Source: Pontibacillus sp. HMF3514
GTDB lineage: Bacteria > Bacillota > Bacilli > Bacillales > BH030062
DNA length: 64,000 bases
Assembly (NCBI RefSeq): GCF_009858175.1
Contig: NZ_CP047393.1
Coordinates: 2,604,001-2,668,000 of the forward strand
Reading direction: 5' to 3'
The notes below the pieces were generated by a model. It saw only the letters and a program-made list of their open reading frames with translations. It had not been told where the DNA came from and did no database searches. Positions 1 to 8,016 of the stretch are shown piece after piece; position 1 is the stretch's first letter; each line of letters begins with the position of its first letter. The position numbers and the translations under genes were made by a program.

Positions 1-873
1 ACTATTTGTGGTGTGTTGAATATGTTCCTTTTGACCTTTAAGAACTGTTTCAAACATTTGCTCTAAGCCACTCGTTCCTACACGGTCATTTCGTGTGTAT
101 CCACGAGATAAGAAATATTCTAGCCTGTTTTTAGGAATTGAGTTAATAGCACCAATATAGCTCCTGAAGGAAGTATTATAAGGATATTTCCGATTCCAAT
201 CAGTTGTCACATTAACACCAGGCAATTCAGTCAAATGTTCTGCAACTCGAGCATACTCCGCAGTTGTTACACCTTGATTTTTAATGACATGTGGAGATAG
301 AGCATATGCTTGATCCAATTCCCGCTTAATCGCAATGACGTCAAGCTCATGACTAGAGAATTTCAGGTCTTCAGCTTTTATTCGATCTAAAAGAATTTCA
401 TAAGGGGAAGGTTCTCCGGCTTCTTTTTCCTCCTCTGTCCAGTTCCGTTCATCCTTTGTAAGACGTTCTTTATATGGATTTTCCTCAGTAAGTATCCAAT
501 AATCCTGCTTATCACGAAGTGTAACCTCATTATCATCAGGATCGTATTTTTGAATATATTCGGCTAATTTTTGTGCTATTGCTAGCCTTTCCTGTGCATC
601 AGTTGTTTTCATTGGTGTATATGTGATTGAATAAAGTGGCTTATTGTCGACCAAAAGATTTCCGTATCGGTCATACATTTTCCCTCTTGGAACGGGTATT
701 TTTGTTGTTACATTTTCCGTACGATCTATCTCTTCCTGTGCTTCTTGACCATGCAAGATCTGAACTACACCTAATTGTAAAATAAGTGCAGAAAACAACA
801 TAAATACAACGAAAAATAAAATATTTAATCGAAAGGGAAGGTGCGATTTATTCTTTTTCTTCTTTTTCCCCAT
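1..873 (-). CDS. pbpA: Class B penicillin-binding protein (PBP2/PbpA type), 5' part only
   Basis: Cell-wall transpeptidase that cross-links peptidoglycan during elongation; only the first 291 codons are visible and the gene runs off the left edge. The N-terminus is a Lys-rich stretch (residues 3-9) followed by one membrane anchor at about residues 16-38, then the pedestal domain with PRGKMYDRYG near residue 62, the usual RGxxxDRxG motif of class B PBPs. The transpeptidase domain with SxxK is outside the window. The start at 873 is preceded by a GGGGAG ribosome binding site. In B. subtilis pbpA is also next to yqgE and sodA, which supports the name. The family is clear; the exact paralogue is inferred from position. 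Confidence 0.85.
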   Translation of the reverse strand, partial: MGKKKKKNKSHLPFRLNILFFVVFMLFSALILQLGVVQILHGQEAQEEIDRTENVTTKIPVPRGKMYDRYGNLLVDNKPLYSITYTPMKTTDAQERLAIAQKLAEYIQKYDPDDNEVTLRDKQDYWILTEENPYKERLTKDERNWTEEEKEAGEPSPYEILLDRIKAEDLKFSSHELDVIAIKRELDQAYALSPHVIKNQGVTTAEYARVAEHLTELPGVNVTTDWNRKYPYNTSFRSYIGAINSIPKNRLEYFLSRGYTRNDRVGTSGLEQMFETVLKGQKEHIQHTTNS

Positions 874-953
874 GAGTTTCTCCCCTTTTTACCATATTCT
901 ATTGTCATTATAGCATCAAAATACCCCTCTCGACTATGAAACAGAACTCCTGA

Positions 954-2228
954 TTACCGATTATCATGATCGGCTAATTTATTTTTGACAAACACGGATT
1001 CTTCCTCTGTATCCTTAGTAAATTGCACATCTTTAACAAAGAAATAGATCACGAAATGCCCTACTCCAACGATCATTAAAATATATGGAATAACCGTTTC
1101 CGGCGAGAATAAGGATACTCCCAATAGGAAGATACCAATGGAAATGATTCGACCTAAGTTCAAAAATAATTCACGGACCACAATATATTCAATACGCATT
1201 TCTGCTGCATGCCAAGCCTTACCGATTACATCATATGTTAGAGATAAATAAGGGACATAGATAATTGGATAAGCCATTCCGATAATCGCAGCATAAATCA
1301 GTAAAACAGGATATGTTAAGTGAATGAGTATTAAATATAGAGCCAAATAAAGCGTTAGCCCACCTACAAAAATAGCCCATTTCCGCATGTGCGGCTTAAT
1401 CATTCTCGTTGCAATATAGTAAAATAAGAAAGAAAAAGCTGAATAAACTAAGTTAAATTTACCTAATGCAAATTCACTTTGTGTTGTGATAAATACCCAT
1501 ATGGAAATTACGAATAAAAATGTTCCTTCTCTTAAACCTTGAAAAATGTGTGCATATAAAATTCGTTTCCAATTCCCATCACGTTTTCTCTCGCGTATGA
1601 TTCGTTTAAATGTAAAACTTCCTTTTGCAGACCTTCTATTTAAAAAGAAACTACATATTACAGCTAAAACAAAGAGAATGAGGGAGATCGTAAAAATAAC
1701 TGTGTATCCTGTATTTGATGCTAAACGTGAAATTATATAACCAGCTAATACAGGGCCAATGATCCCCCCAAGTGAATTCAACAGCCCTAAGAAACCATTA
1801 AAGAAGTCTCTAGTTTCAGGTTCTGTAATTTCAAATGTAAGTACGTTAAAAGCTAGCCAATAAAACCCATAACCTATCCCTAAAACAGAACCAAGTACAA
1901 TTTTATAAGTAGCAGCTTGTTCTCCTGCAAACAATACGGTTAAGAAAAACAGGGATAGAAAAATAACCCCAAGACGCAGTACAACGACTCGGTCAATTTT
2001 TTTAGCCCATCGCCCAGCTAATATAAATGTTATAGGCTGCATGATATAGATAGACAAATTATATAAAGCAATCGCTATGTATTCACCAGATTGTTTCCAT
2101 AAGTAAATGTTTACAAATGTATTCGACAAGAAAATGCCCAGAGCATATAAGCCTCCGATGGTTAACAATAATATAAGATCGCGATTTACTTCTACATCTC
2201 CTAAAATTGCTTTCAATCTTTTACTCAT
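954..2228 (-). CDS. MFS transporter, YqgE-like
   Basis: A 424-residue integral membrane protein of the major facilitator superfamily with about 12 hydrophobic segments spread over the whole length and short polar ends. It lies between the pbpA-like gene and sodA, the position of yqgE in B. subtilis, so I take it as the YqgE orthologue. There is no charged motif or neighbour that points to a substrate; efflux of a small molecule is the family default. The C-terminal tail after about residue 400 is hydrophilic and rich in Asp, Glu and Lys. Substrate unknown. Confidence 0.8.
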   Translation of the reverse strand: MSKRLKAILGDVEVNRDLILLLTIGGLYALGIFLSNTFVNIYLWKQSGEYIAIALYNLSIYIMQPITFILAGRWAKKIDRVVVLRLGVIFLSLFFLTVLFAGEQAATYKIVLGSVLGIGYGFYWLAFNVLTFEITEPETRDFFNGFLGLLNSLGGIIGPVLAGYIISRLASNTGYTVIFTISLILFVLAVICSFFLNRRSAKGSFTFKRIIRERKRDGNWKRILYAHIFQGLREGTFLFVISIWVFITTQSEFALGKFNLVYSAFSFLFYYIATRMIKPHMRKWAIFVGGLTLYLALYLILIHLTYPVLLIYAAIIGMAYPIIYVPYLSLTYDVIGKAWHAAEMRIEYIVVRELFLNLGRIISIGIFLLGVSLFSPETVIPYILMIVGVGHFVIYFFVKDVQFTKDTEEESVFVKNKLADHDNR

Positions 2229-2332
2229 GCCCCAAACGCCTCCTATACTCTATCCATTATTGTTTTCTAAAAAGGAGACGTTATACAACGGAACATGAAA
2301 AGGAAAGAAATACTGAAACGATTGTAGAAATA

Positions 2333-2363
2333 AAAAAGACACAGCGTTTAGCTGTGTCTTTTT
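2333..2363 (-). terminator. Rho-independent terminator of sodA
   Basis: AAAGACACAGC and GCTGTGTCTTT form an 11-bp stem with a 5-nt loop, with T-rich sequence following on the minus strand, just downstream of the sodA stop. Confidence 0.85.
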
Positions 2364-2376
2364 CGAAGTTTCACTA

Positions 2377-2988
2377 TTATTTAGCTGCTACGTAACGCTT
2401 AGCAACTTCATCCCAGTTTACTACATTCCAGAATGCAGCAATGTAGTCAGGACGACGGTTTTGGTAGTTAAGATAGTAAGCGTGCTCCCAAACGTCTAGT
2501 CCAAGGATAGGTGTTTTACCTTCCATTACTGGAGCATCTTGATTTAATGTGTCCATTAATTCAAGTTCACCATTATTTACAACTAACCAAGCCCAGCCAG
2601 AACCGAAACGGCCTTTTGCTGTGTCAGCGAACTTCTCTTTGAAGTTTTCGAAGCTGCCAAATTTTTCGTTGATCTTGTCAGCAAGTTCGCCTGTTGGCTC
2701 GCCGCCACCATTTGGGGACATGATTGTCCAGAATAGAGAGTGGTTAGAGTGTCCTCCACCGTTACGACGAACTGCAGTACGGATATCTTCTGGTACTGCA
2801 TCAAGGTTACCAAGAAGTTGATCAAGTGATTTATCTTGTAGGTCAGCATGCCCCTCTAGCGCAGCATTAAGCTTGTTCACATAGCCAGCATGGTGCTTTG
2901 TGTGGTGAATATTCATAGTTTCTTTGTCAATGTGTGGTTCAAGTGCATCATAAGCATAAGGTAATTCAGGTAGTTCAAATTTAGCCAT
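2377..2988 (-). CDS. sodA: Superoxide dismutase, Mn/Fe family
   Basis: Cytoplasmic enzyme that converts superoxide to oxygen and hydrogen peroxide. The 203-residue length is standard. Four metal ligands are visible: His27 in the HIDKETM motif, His in [10 protein letters not shown] (about residue 82), and the Asp and His of [10 protein letters not shown] (about residues 164-168). The [11 protein letters not shown] and DVWEH signatures favour manganese, as in B. subtilis SodA, but metal choice cannot be proven from sequence. The start is preceded by a strong AGGAGGAG ribosome binding site. It is monocistronic, with its own terminator. Confidence 0.97.
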   Translation of the reverse strand: MAKFELPELPYAYDALEPHIDKETMNIHHTKHHAGYVNKLNAALEGHADLQDKSLDQLLGNLDAVPEDIRTAVRRNGGGHSNHSLFWTIMSPNGGGEPTGELADKINEKFGSFENFKEKFADTAKGRFGSGWAWLVVNNGELELMDTLNQDAPVMEGKTPILGLDVWEHAYYLNYQNRRPDYIAAFWNVVNWDEVAKRYVAAK

Positions 2989-3216
2989 CTTGAATCTCCT
3001 CCTTTAAATAGTATGTAGTGGCTTTATGCCAACAATTTTAGAGTACCAAACGCTTTTAAGCCATGCAAATCATATGCATTATCCTAGGTTCAAAGAAGTT
3101 CTTAAAAAACGCTCCGCTTTATATAATATCCCAAATTGTTTTATTTCAAACTATCTTTTTCTCAGTTATTGTAAATTTATTCTGGAGATGGATTATGCTC
3201 CATGTTTTGAGTACAT

Positions 3217-3244
3217 AAAAAAAGCAAGCGCTCAATGCGCTTGC
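3217..3244 (-). terminator. Terminator of the tRNA operon
   Basis: On the minus strand a perfect 8-bp stem, GCAAGCGC/GCGCTTGC, with a 5-nt loop is followed by seven T residues, 35 nt past the CCA end of tRNA-Phe. Confidence 0.92.
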
Positions 3245-3278
3245 ATGTATTTAAATAATAGAAAGGAGACGATATTAA

Positions 3279-3354
<76 letters not shown>

Positions 3355-3536
3355 AATATTATTAGGTTTCCACTACTTTTATGCGGTGTTAAGATGTTTA
3401 TTCAGTGATGAGTTTCCTTGCTGTGCTCGTCACGACAATGATTACTCTACTAGGTGCTGGGCTGCTCCTCGCAGATCCTACAATGATGTATGATCAGCGA
3501 TGATTACGGATCCTCTACCGACTGAGCTACCGAGCC
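3355..3536 (-). repeat. tRNA-linked repeat, copy 1, ending in a duplicated tRNA-Phe 5' end
   Basis: Between tRNA-Ser and tRNA-Phe there is a 158-bp stretch (3355-3512) followed by an exact 24-nt copy (3513-3536) of the 5' end of tRNA-Phe, acceptor strand plus D arm. The stretch shares a ~65-bp core (about 3429-3493) with the region upstream of tRNA-Asn: TGCTCGTCACGAC, GGGCTGCTC.TCGCAGATC and CCTACAATGAT occur in the same order. The core abuts the tRNA copy through GGATC in both. No ORF is present. The arrangement looks like an element flanked by a target or att duplication, but its nature is unknown. Confidence 0.75.
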
Positions 3537-3612
3537 GTTTTGGTTTTTTAAGATTAGATGAAATCCAAAATAAAAAAAGAGAACATCTGACTTGTTCTCA
3601 GTAAGTAAGATA

Positions 3613-3705
3613 TGGCGGAGGAGGAGGGATTCGAACCCCCGCGAGGCGTGAACCTCCTGGCGGTTTTCAAGACCGCTCCCTTCAGCCAGACTTGGGTACT
3701 CCTCC
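3613..3705 (-). tRNA. tRNA-Ser (TGA)
   Basis: A 93-nt minus-strand class II tRNA with acceptor GGAGGAG/CTCCTCC, anticodon loop CTTGAAA giving TGA, long variable arm and encoded CCA. Confidence 0.95.
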
Positions 3706-3714
3706 GAGATATGA

Positions 3715-3791
3715 TGGTGGACCCTGCAGGACTTGAACCTGCGACCGATCGGTTATGAGCCGATAGCTCTAACCAGCTGAGCTAAGGGTCC
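3715..3791 (-). tRNA. tRNA with CAT anticodon, probably Ile2 (lysidine-modified)
   Basis: Minus-strand cloverleaf with acceptor GGACCCT/AGGGTCC, anticodon loop CTCATAA giving CAT, and encoded CCA. The body resembles the B. subtilis Ile2 tRNA (GGACC...GGTCC acceptor), which TilS converts to read AUA. The other CAT tRNA of the cluster has the elongator Met body. Confidence 0.85.
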
Positions 3792-3798
3792 TATTATA

Positions 3799-3875
3799 TG
3801 GGGCGATTGAAGGGAATCGAACCCTCGAATGCCGGAGCCACAATCCGGTGCGTTAACCACTTCGCCACAATCGCC
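3799..3875 (-). tRNA. tRNA-His (GTG)
   Basis: Minus-strand cloverleaf with the extra 5' G opposite discriminator C typical of tRNA-His, anticodon loop TTGTGGC giving GTG, and encoded CCA. Confidence 0.95.
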
Positions 3876-3912
3876 ATATTAGTTAAGGATCCATCATGAT
3901 ATTGTTATGTAT

Positions 3913-3989
3913 TGGTGGCGGCGGAGGGGATCGAACCCCCGACCTCACGGGTATGAACCGTACGCTCTCGCCAGCTGAGCTACGCCGCC
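3913..3989 (-). tRNA. tRNA-Met (CAT), elongator
   Basis: Minus-strand cloverleaf with acceptor GGCGGCG/CGCCGCC, anticodon loop TTCATAC giving CAT, and encoded CCA. The body matches the B. subtilis elongator Met tRNA closely and lacks the initiator-type 1-72 mismatch. Confidence 0.92.
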
Positions 3990-3990
3990 C

Positions 3991-4065
3991 TGGCTCCAAC
4001 GGCAGGATTCGAACCTGCGACCGATCGGTTAACAGCCGATAGCTCTACCACTGAGCTACGTTGGA
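3991..4065 (-). tRNA. tRNA-Asn (GTT)
   Basis: Minus-strand cloverleaf with acceptor TCCAACG/CGTTGGA, anticodon loop CTGTTAA giving GTT, and encoded CCA. First complete gene of the operon. A near-copy of its 5' end lies upstream at 4222-4245. Confidence 0.95.
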
Positions 4066-4066
4066 A

Positions 4067-4245
4067 TAATGTAAAATGAACAACAATGTTTGTAGAGATT
4101 AAGGTGACTACTCAAGTTGTTATTTCTTTTATGCTCGTCACGACCCAAGCTTATTCTGCTAGATGATGGGCTGCTCATCGCAGATCCTACAATGATACTG
4201 AATCATCGATGTTTATGGATCCTCTACAACTGAGCTACGTTAGAA
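4067..4245 (-). repeat. tRNA-linked repeat, copy 2, ending in a duplicated tRNA-Asn 5' end
   Basis: A 155-bp stretch upstream of tRNA-Asn is bounded on its far side by 4222-4245, which matches the 5' end of tRNA-Asn (4043-4066) at 22 of 24 positions. The inner part (about 4135-4195) is related to copy 1 near tRNA-Phe. The operon promoter lies beyond it, so the primary transcript should begin with leader, partial tRNA-Asn, repeat, and only then the full tRNA-Asn. No coding frame is seen. Confidence 0.75.
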
Positions 4246-4290
4246 TAGTATTTGTTGAAAAATTTCGTTACTTCGTTAGCGACAAGATAT

Positions 4291-4319
4291 AATATAACAT
4301 GTTACAACTATATCGTCAA
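4291..4319 (-). promoter_or_regulatory. Sigma-A promoter of the tRNA operon
   Basis: On the minus strand TTGACG (4319-4314) and TATATT (4296-4291) are separated by exactly 17 nt. Transcription should start near 4284, upstream of the partial tRNA-Asn copy. Confidence 0.8.
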
Positions 4320-4534
4320 CAACTTTTTTTGATTTACCTTTTAAATGAGTAGCGTTTAAGGCCCCAAAAGAAGCAACACGAATAATATAGCACGTCATAG
4401 AATCTCATTCAAGGATTTTCTTAATAAAATATTTAGGTTTTGTTAATTTGAAAGAGCTTCAAAACAAAACTAGAAAACTGATCAGTACTAGCATTCATTA
4501 AAAAATATTTAACAATACGCTCACTTTAATGTAA
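4320..4534. other. Gene-free interval between the tRNA promoter and the cotransporter terminator
   Basis: AT-rich sequence without a coding frame, tRNA or repeat that I can recognise. It forms part of a 540-bp gene-free stretch together with repeat copy 2, the tRNA promoter and the terminator to its right. Confidence 0.6.
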
Positions 4535-4598
4535 GAAAAAAGCAGTTCAGTTAGAGTACTCATTTTATGCTGTACCCCAAATCTAAACTGCTTTTTTT
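4535..4598 (-). terminator. Terminator of the Na/Pi cotransporter gene
   Basis: AAAAAAGCAGTTCAG and CTAAACTGCTTTTTT can pair across a loop of about 34 nt and end in a T run on the minus strand, just after the stop at 4607. The loop is long for an intrinsic terminator. Confidence 0.65.
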
Positions 4599-4606
4599 AG
4601 ACAATC

Positions 4607-6244
4607 TTACTGAGCTTCTTTTCCTAGCACTTCTTCAGCAATGTTTACTGCATGATCTCCAATACGTTCTAAGTTAGAGATGATATCAACAAACACAATA
4701 CCAGCAGGGCCGGTACATAAGCCATTGTTCATACGAATAATGTGCTTTTTACGGTAAGAACGTTCGTACTGATCTATTTGATTTTCTTTTTGTACAACAG
4801 CTAACGCCTCTTCACGATCCATTGTTTCAAGAGATTTCATAGCTTGTTTTACTGTAATAAGGGTTAGATTTAACATGTCGTTCAAGTCATCTTGAGCTTG
4901 TTCTGTTAAATGAACCTTATTAGAGATTTTATAATCTACAAGTTCAATAATATTTTCAAAGTGATCACCAATACGTTCAATATCACGAACTGAATCAATT
5001 AAAGCAGAGTGTTTTGAGCTTTCTAATTCAGTTAATGAAGAACCCGAGAGATTCACAAGATAATCGGTAATTTTTCTATCTAAATTATTTAGAGCTTCCT
5101 CATATTGAAGAGCCATATCCGCATGTTTACGTTGATGGTTGTTTAAATACTGGCTTGTTTCTTCAAGTCCTTTGTAAGCAAACTCACCCATACGCATAAC
5201 TTCTTCTTTAGCTTGGTCTAATGCAAGTGATGGAGATTGCTCAATAAAAATTGGGTCAAGGTGCTGTGGTTTCTGATCCACAGCCGTATCATCACCAGGA
5301 ATTAACTTCGTCACAATTAATGCTAACAATCCAATGAACGGGAATTGTATTAGCATGTTTGTGAAGTTAAATAAACCATGCGCGAATGCAATCGTCATCT
5401 CTTCATTCAGACCTAATGCATCCTTTAAATATTCTATAAATGGTGTGTACAACTGTAATAGAATTAGGAATAACGTTGTCCCCACCACGTTGAAGATTAC
5501 GTGAGTAAATGCAGCACGCTTAGCTGCAACACTTGCACCAATAGCTGCTAGTACAGCCGTAATTGTCGTTCCAATGTTATCCCCAAACAATACTGGTAAT
5601 GCTGCATCCAGGCTAATTGCACCTTGTTCAAATAATCCTTGCAATACACCAATTGTTGCTGAAGAACTTTGAACAATTACGGTGAACAATGTACCAATAA
5701 CTACACCTAAAATTGGCTGTTCACTCATACTTAGAGTTAAGTCTTGGAATGTTTCTAACCCACGTAAAGGTTTCATTCCGTTACTCATAAGCTTCAGACC
5801 ATAGAAAAGGGCACCAAACCCAAATAAGGTTTGTCCCAAGTAAGTAACCTTTTTACTCTTAAAGAAGAATAACAGCAAGGCACCTACAGCTAATATTGGT
5901 AAACCATATTCTTTTAACTCAATACCAATAATAAATGCTGTTACCGTAGTACCAATGTTTGCTCCCATTATAACTCCGATTGCCTGTCTTAACGTCATAA
6001 AGCCTGCGTTTACAAGCCCTACCGTTAATACTGTTGTACCCGAGCTACTTTGGATTAGCATCGTTACAAGTGCACCAGCTAGCACACCCATAAACGGGTT
6101 TGTAGTAAATTTGTCTAAAAGGTCACGTAAACGGTCTCCTGCTGATTTTTGAAGCCCGTCTCCCATGAACTTTAAACCAAATAGGAAGATACCCAAACCA
6201 CCGACAAATTGAAATATCATTTCCTGAACATTAACGCCTTCCAT
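4607..6244 (-). CDS. Na/Pi cotransporter family protein with C-terminal PhoU-like domain
   Basis: Predicted sodium-dependent phosphate transporter of the NptA/YqeW class. Two inverted-topology repeats carry the QSSS signatures LIQSSSGTTVL (about residue 60) and VQSSSATIGVL (about residue 195). About eight hydrophobic segments fill residues 5-310, and a hydrophilic all-helical PhoU-like domain covers about 340-540, ending in two ERIGDH motifs typical of PhoU. The ATG at 6244 is preferred because AGGGGAG lies 8 nt before it; an in-frame ATG at 6262 overlaps that site. A possible Pho box lies about 160 bp upstream. The shorter paralogue at 37185-38120 has the transport part only. Confidence 0.9.
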   Translation of the reverse strand: MEGVNVQEMIFQFVGGLGIFLFGLKFMGDGLQKSAGDRLRDLLDKFTTNPFMGVLAGALVTMLIQSSSGTTVLTVGLVNAGFMTLRQAIGVIMGANIGTTVTAFIIGIELKEYGLPILAVGALLLFFFKSKKVTYLGQTLFGFGALFYGLKLMSNGMKPLRGLETFQDLTLSMSEQPILGVVIGTLFTVIVQSSSATIGVLQGLFEQGAISLDAALPVLFGDNIGTTITAVLAAIGASVAAKRAAFTHVIFNVVGTTLFLILLQLYTPFIEYLKDALGLNEEMTIAFAHGLFNFTNMLIQFPFIGLLALIVTKLIPGDDTAVDQKPQHLDPIFIEQSPSLALDQAKEEVMRMGEFAYKGLEETSQYLNNHQRKHADMALQYEEALNNLDRKITDYLVNLSGSSLTELESSKHSALIDSVRDIERIGDHFENIIELVDYKISNKVHLTEQAQDDLNDMLNLTLITVKQAMKSLETMDREEALAVVQKENQIDQYERSYRKKHIIRMNNGLCTGPAGIVFVDIISNLERIGDHAVNIAEEVLGKEAQ

Positions 6245-6400
6245 AGATAATGCTCCCCTCATCCAAGATTTTTCTTTTTCTACATTTATCTAGAAAAACT
6301 TACAAAAGTTTTGCTTTTTCGTGTATTTTTTCTAAGAATCGCAAAACCCTTCACTATTATTAATGAATATTTAAGGTTTTGTAAAGATATTTTTCTTTAA

Positions 6401-6428
6401 TTAACGTTAAATTTACATTAGCTTAACA
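6401..6428 (+). promoter_or_regulatory. Possible Pho box (PhoP binding repeats)
   Basis: TTAACG, TTTACA and TTAACA occur as direct repeats with 5-nt spacers, an 11-bp period like the TTAACA-type PhoP boxes of Bacillus. The site lies between the Na/Pi cotransporter gene (left, minus) and the gene at 6517 (right, plus). Which promoter it serves is inferred, not shown. Confidence 0.45.
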
Positions 6429-6516
6429 TTTCTATTTTTCTAATTAATATATTGCCTTTTTTCAATTATCTCCGATATGATTAGCATATACTTCATTTCA
6501 GTTAGGGTGGGAACTT

Positions 6517-7005
6517 ATGAATATAGGCAAGCAATTCATGTTTAGTTTTTATCACTTGAAAAAGGTTTCAACTTTTCGCATTCAAAAAATCGGTAAACCG
6601 ATCGGATATTTATTTTTTCTAATGGCTATCTACATGTTACTTAAGATCATCCAAATCATTACCTCTCCTCAGGAAGTTAATTTTGTGGGCGAAAACCAAT
6701 TCCCATTAGCCTTAGGGCTTCCAATACTTTACCTGTTCACAACCGCATTAAAGTTTATTGGTGTATCCTTTTTGGCAACTGTAGGGCTTGTAATAAATGA
6801 GACTATGAAAAAACCGCTTCAATATAAACACACTTGGACACTTTCGGCTTATGCTGTTACTACCCCTACTCTATTATTTGCTATTTTAGAGTTATTTTCA
6901 TGGCAACCACCTTTTGCTTGGTTGCTCTATTGGGTACTTGCTATTGGTTATCTATACCTTATAATTCGCTATATCCCAAAACCTAAGAAAAGAAACACAA
7001 AATGA
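6517..7005 (+). CDS. Small membrane protein, DUF1189/YqgB-like
   Basis: A 162-residue membrane protein with four hydrophobic segments at about 28-50, 66-92, 108-125 and 130-150 and a basic C-terminus (KPKKRNTK). The N-terminal pattern, a short amphipathic stretch and then FRIQKIGKPIGYLFFLM, resembles DUF1189 proteins such as B. subtilis YqgB, and the place between the sodA region and ispG fits. It seems shorter than the family proteins I remember. A GGGTGGG site precedes the ATG. Function unknown. Confidence 0.6.
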   Translation: MNIGKQFMFSFYHLKKVSTFRIQKIGKPIGYLFFLMAIYMLLKIIQIITSPQEVNFVGENQFPLALGLPILYLFTTALKFIGVSFLATVGLVINETMKKPLQYKHTWTLSAYAVTTPTLLFAILELFSWQPPFAWLLYWVLAIGYLYLIIRYIPKPKKRNTK

Positions 7006-7034
7006 AAAAGGAGTCCTTGGAGGGCTCCTTTTTA
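7006..7034 (+). terminator. Terminator after the DUF1189-like gene
   Basis: AAAAGGAG and CTCCTTTT form an AT/GC-mixed stem with inner CC/GG pairs, then a T-rich tract. Confidence 0.7.
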
Positions 7035-7049
7035 TTTTTTATGATTTAG

Positions 7050-7180
7050 TTGTTAAGGTTGCCAACTCTTGCGATAATGCGACAAGTTGATTTCTAACTC
7101 CGTCAGTTTCGTTCATTTGCATTTCTTGCATTTCTTCTGCTTCAAATAGTTGCTTAGCTGATCATACCTAGTGTTTGATT
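7050..7180 (-). pseudogene. Possible decayed 3' end of a coding sequence
   Basis: On the minus strand a frame of about 40 codons with normal codon use reads QLFEAEEMQEMQMNETDG, continues through SQELATLTTKS to a stop, and is closed upstream by TGA with no good start. The coiled-coil-like, Glu/Gln-rich end recalls the tail of a sensor or chemotaxis-type protein, but that is a guess. Most likely a remnant; it could equally be chance. Confidence 0.25.
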
Positions 7181-7254
7181 GGTTACTTGATAAAACTCTA
7201 CCTAAATAATGAAGCTTCATTATTAACGGAGTCTAAATGATTCATGAAGAAGTA

Positions 7255-7887
7255 TTAAACTTCGACCTTTTTCACCAAGATTTTTGTCCCGTCCACACTA
7301 ACAACTTCAATTTTTTCACCTTTTTGAATCCAGTGACCATTTGAGACTGCGCTAAATTCCTCTTCCTCGATATTAATCGTTCCAACTGGCCGTAAATCTG
7401 TCAGTGTTTCACCTTGTTTCCCTTTTAAATAACGATAGGATTCATTCATTGAATTATAGCCTTGTTCAGAACTTAATTGATCGACTAGTGCAATCTTGGA
7501 CCACATTTGTCTTTTCGGAAAGACTTTCAAGAATAGCAAAGAACCAAATGTCCCAAGTAAAACACCACTCACTCCATAAAGACCCGTTACCCAATCTGGA
7601 GCGCTGATCCCCACAGTAAATAACATCATTACTCCACCGAGAGTCGCTAAAGATCCATCATTAATTACTTTTCCATCTATTATAATAAGGGTAAGACTAA
7701 CTAAATAGATGACGATCATAACGAAAAACATCGTGACGCTTAAATAGGACATAAAGTAGAGCGTTATAAAAGCTAACCCAATAACCCCAAAAATCCCTCT
7801 CATATTAACTAATAATTCTCCGAATAAAAACATCGTACCGAAACCGGTTATGAGCAACGCTAACCAAGCTGCTTCAATTGCAATCAT
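7255..7887 (-). CDS. NfeD-family membrane protein, short form
   Basis: About 210 residues: four or five membrane segments in the first 125 residues and then a C-terminal beta-rich OB-fold domain (KGKQGETLTDLRPVG through KILVKKVEV), the NfeD hallmark seen also in the longer NfeD protein at 34306-35637. It lacks the ClpP-like protease part. Such proteins assist membrane-organising SPFH proteins, but no flotillin gene is adjacent here. The ATG at 7887 is chosen because AAAGAGGTG lies 6 nt before it; the GTG at 7896 sits inside that site. Confidence 0.75.
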   Translation of the reverse strand: MIAIEAAWLALLITGFGTMFLFGELLVNMRGIFGVIGLAFITLYFMSYLSVTMFFVMIVIYLVSLTLIIIDGKVINDGSLATLGGVMMLFTVGISAPDWVTGLYGVSGVLLGTFGSLLFLKVFPKRQMWSKIALVDQLSSEQGYNSMNESYRYLKGKQGETLTDLRPVGTINIEEEEFSAVSNGHWIQKGEKIEVVSVDGTKILVKKVEV

Positions 7888-8016
7888 ACCGTCCACCTCT
7901 TTTGTCTTATTAACTTATATACGAATTCATTTTAAAATTTGTTTCAAAAAAAGAAAGAATTTTAACGCATTTGTAGAAATAGTATTATAACGCAGAAGCT
8001 TGGAGGGATCTTTCAA

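Noticed and set aside
3513-3536. Additional tRNA gene
   Set aside because: Only acceptor 5' strand and D arm are present; no anticodon, T arm or 3' acceptor strand follows.
4132-4195. T-box or riboswitch upstream of tRNA-Asn
   Set aside because: No T-box sequence or specifier stem was seen and the transcript encodes tRNAs, not a synthetase.
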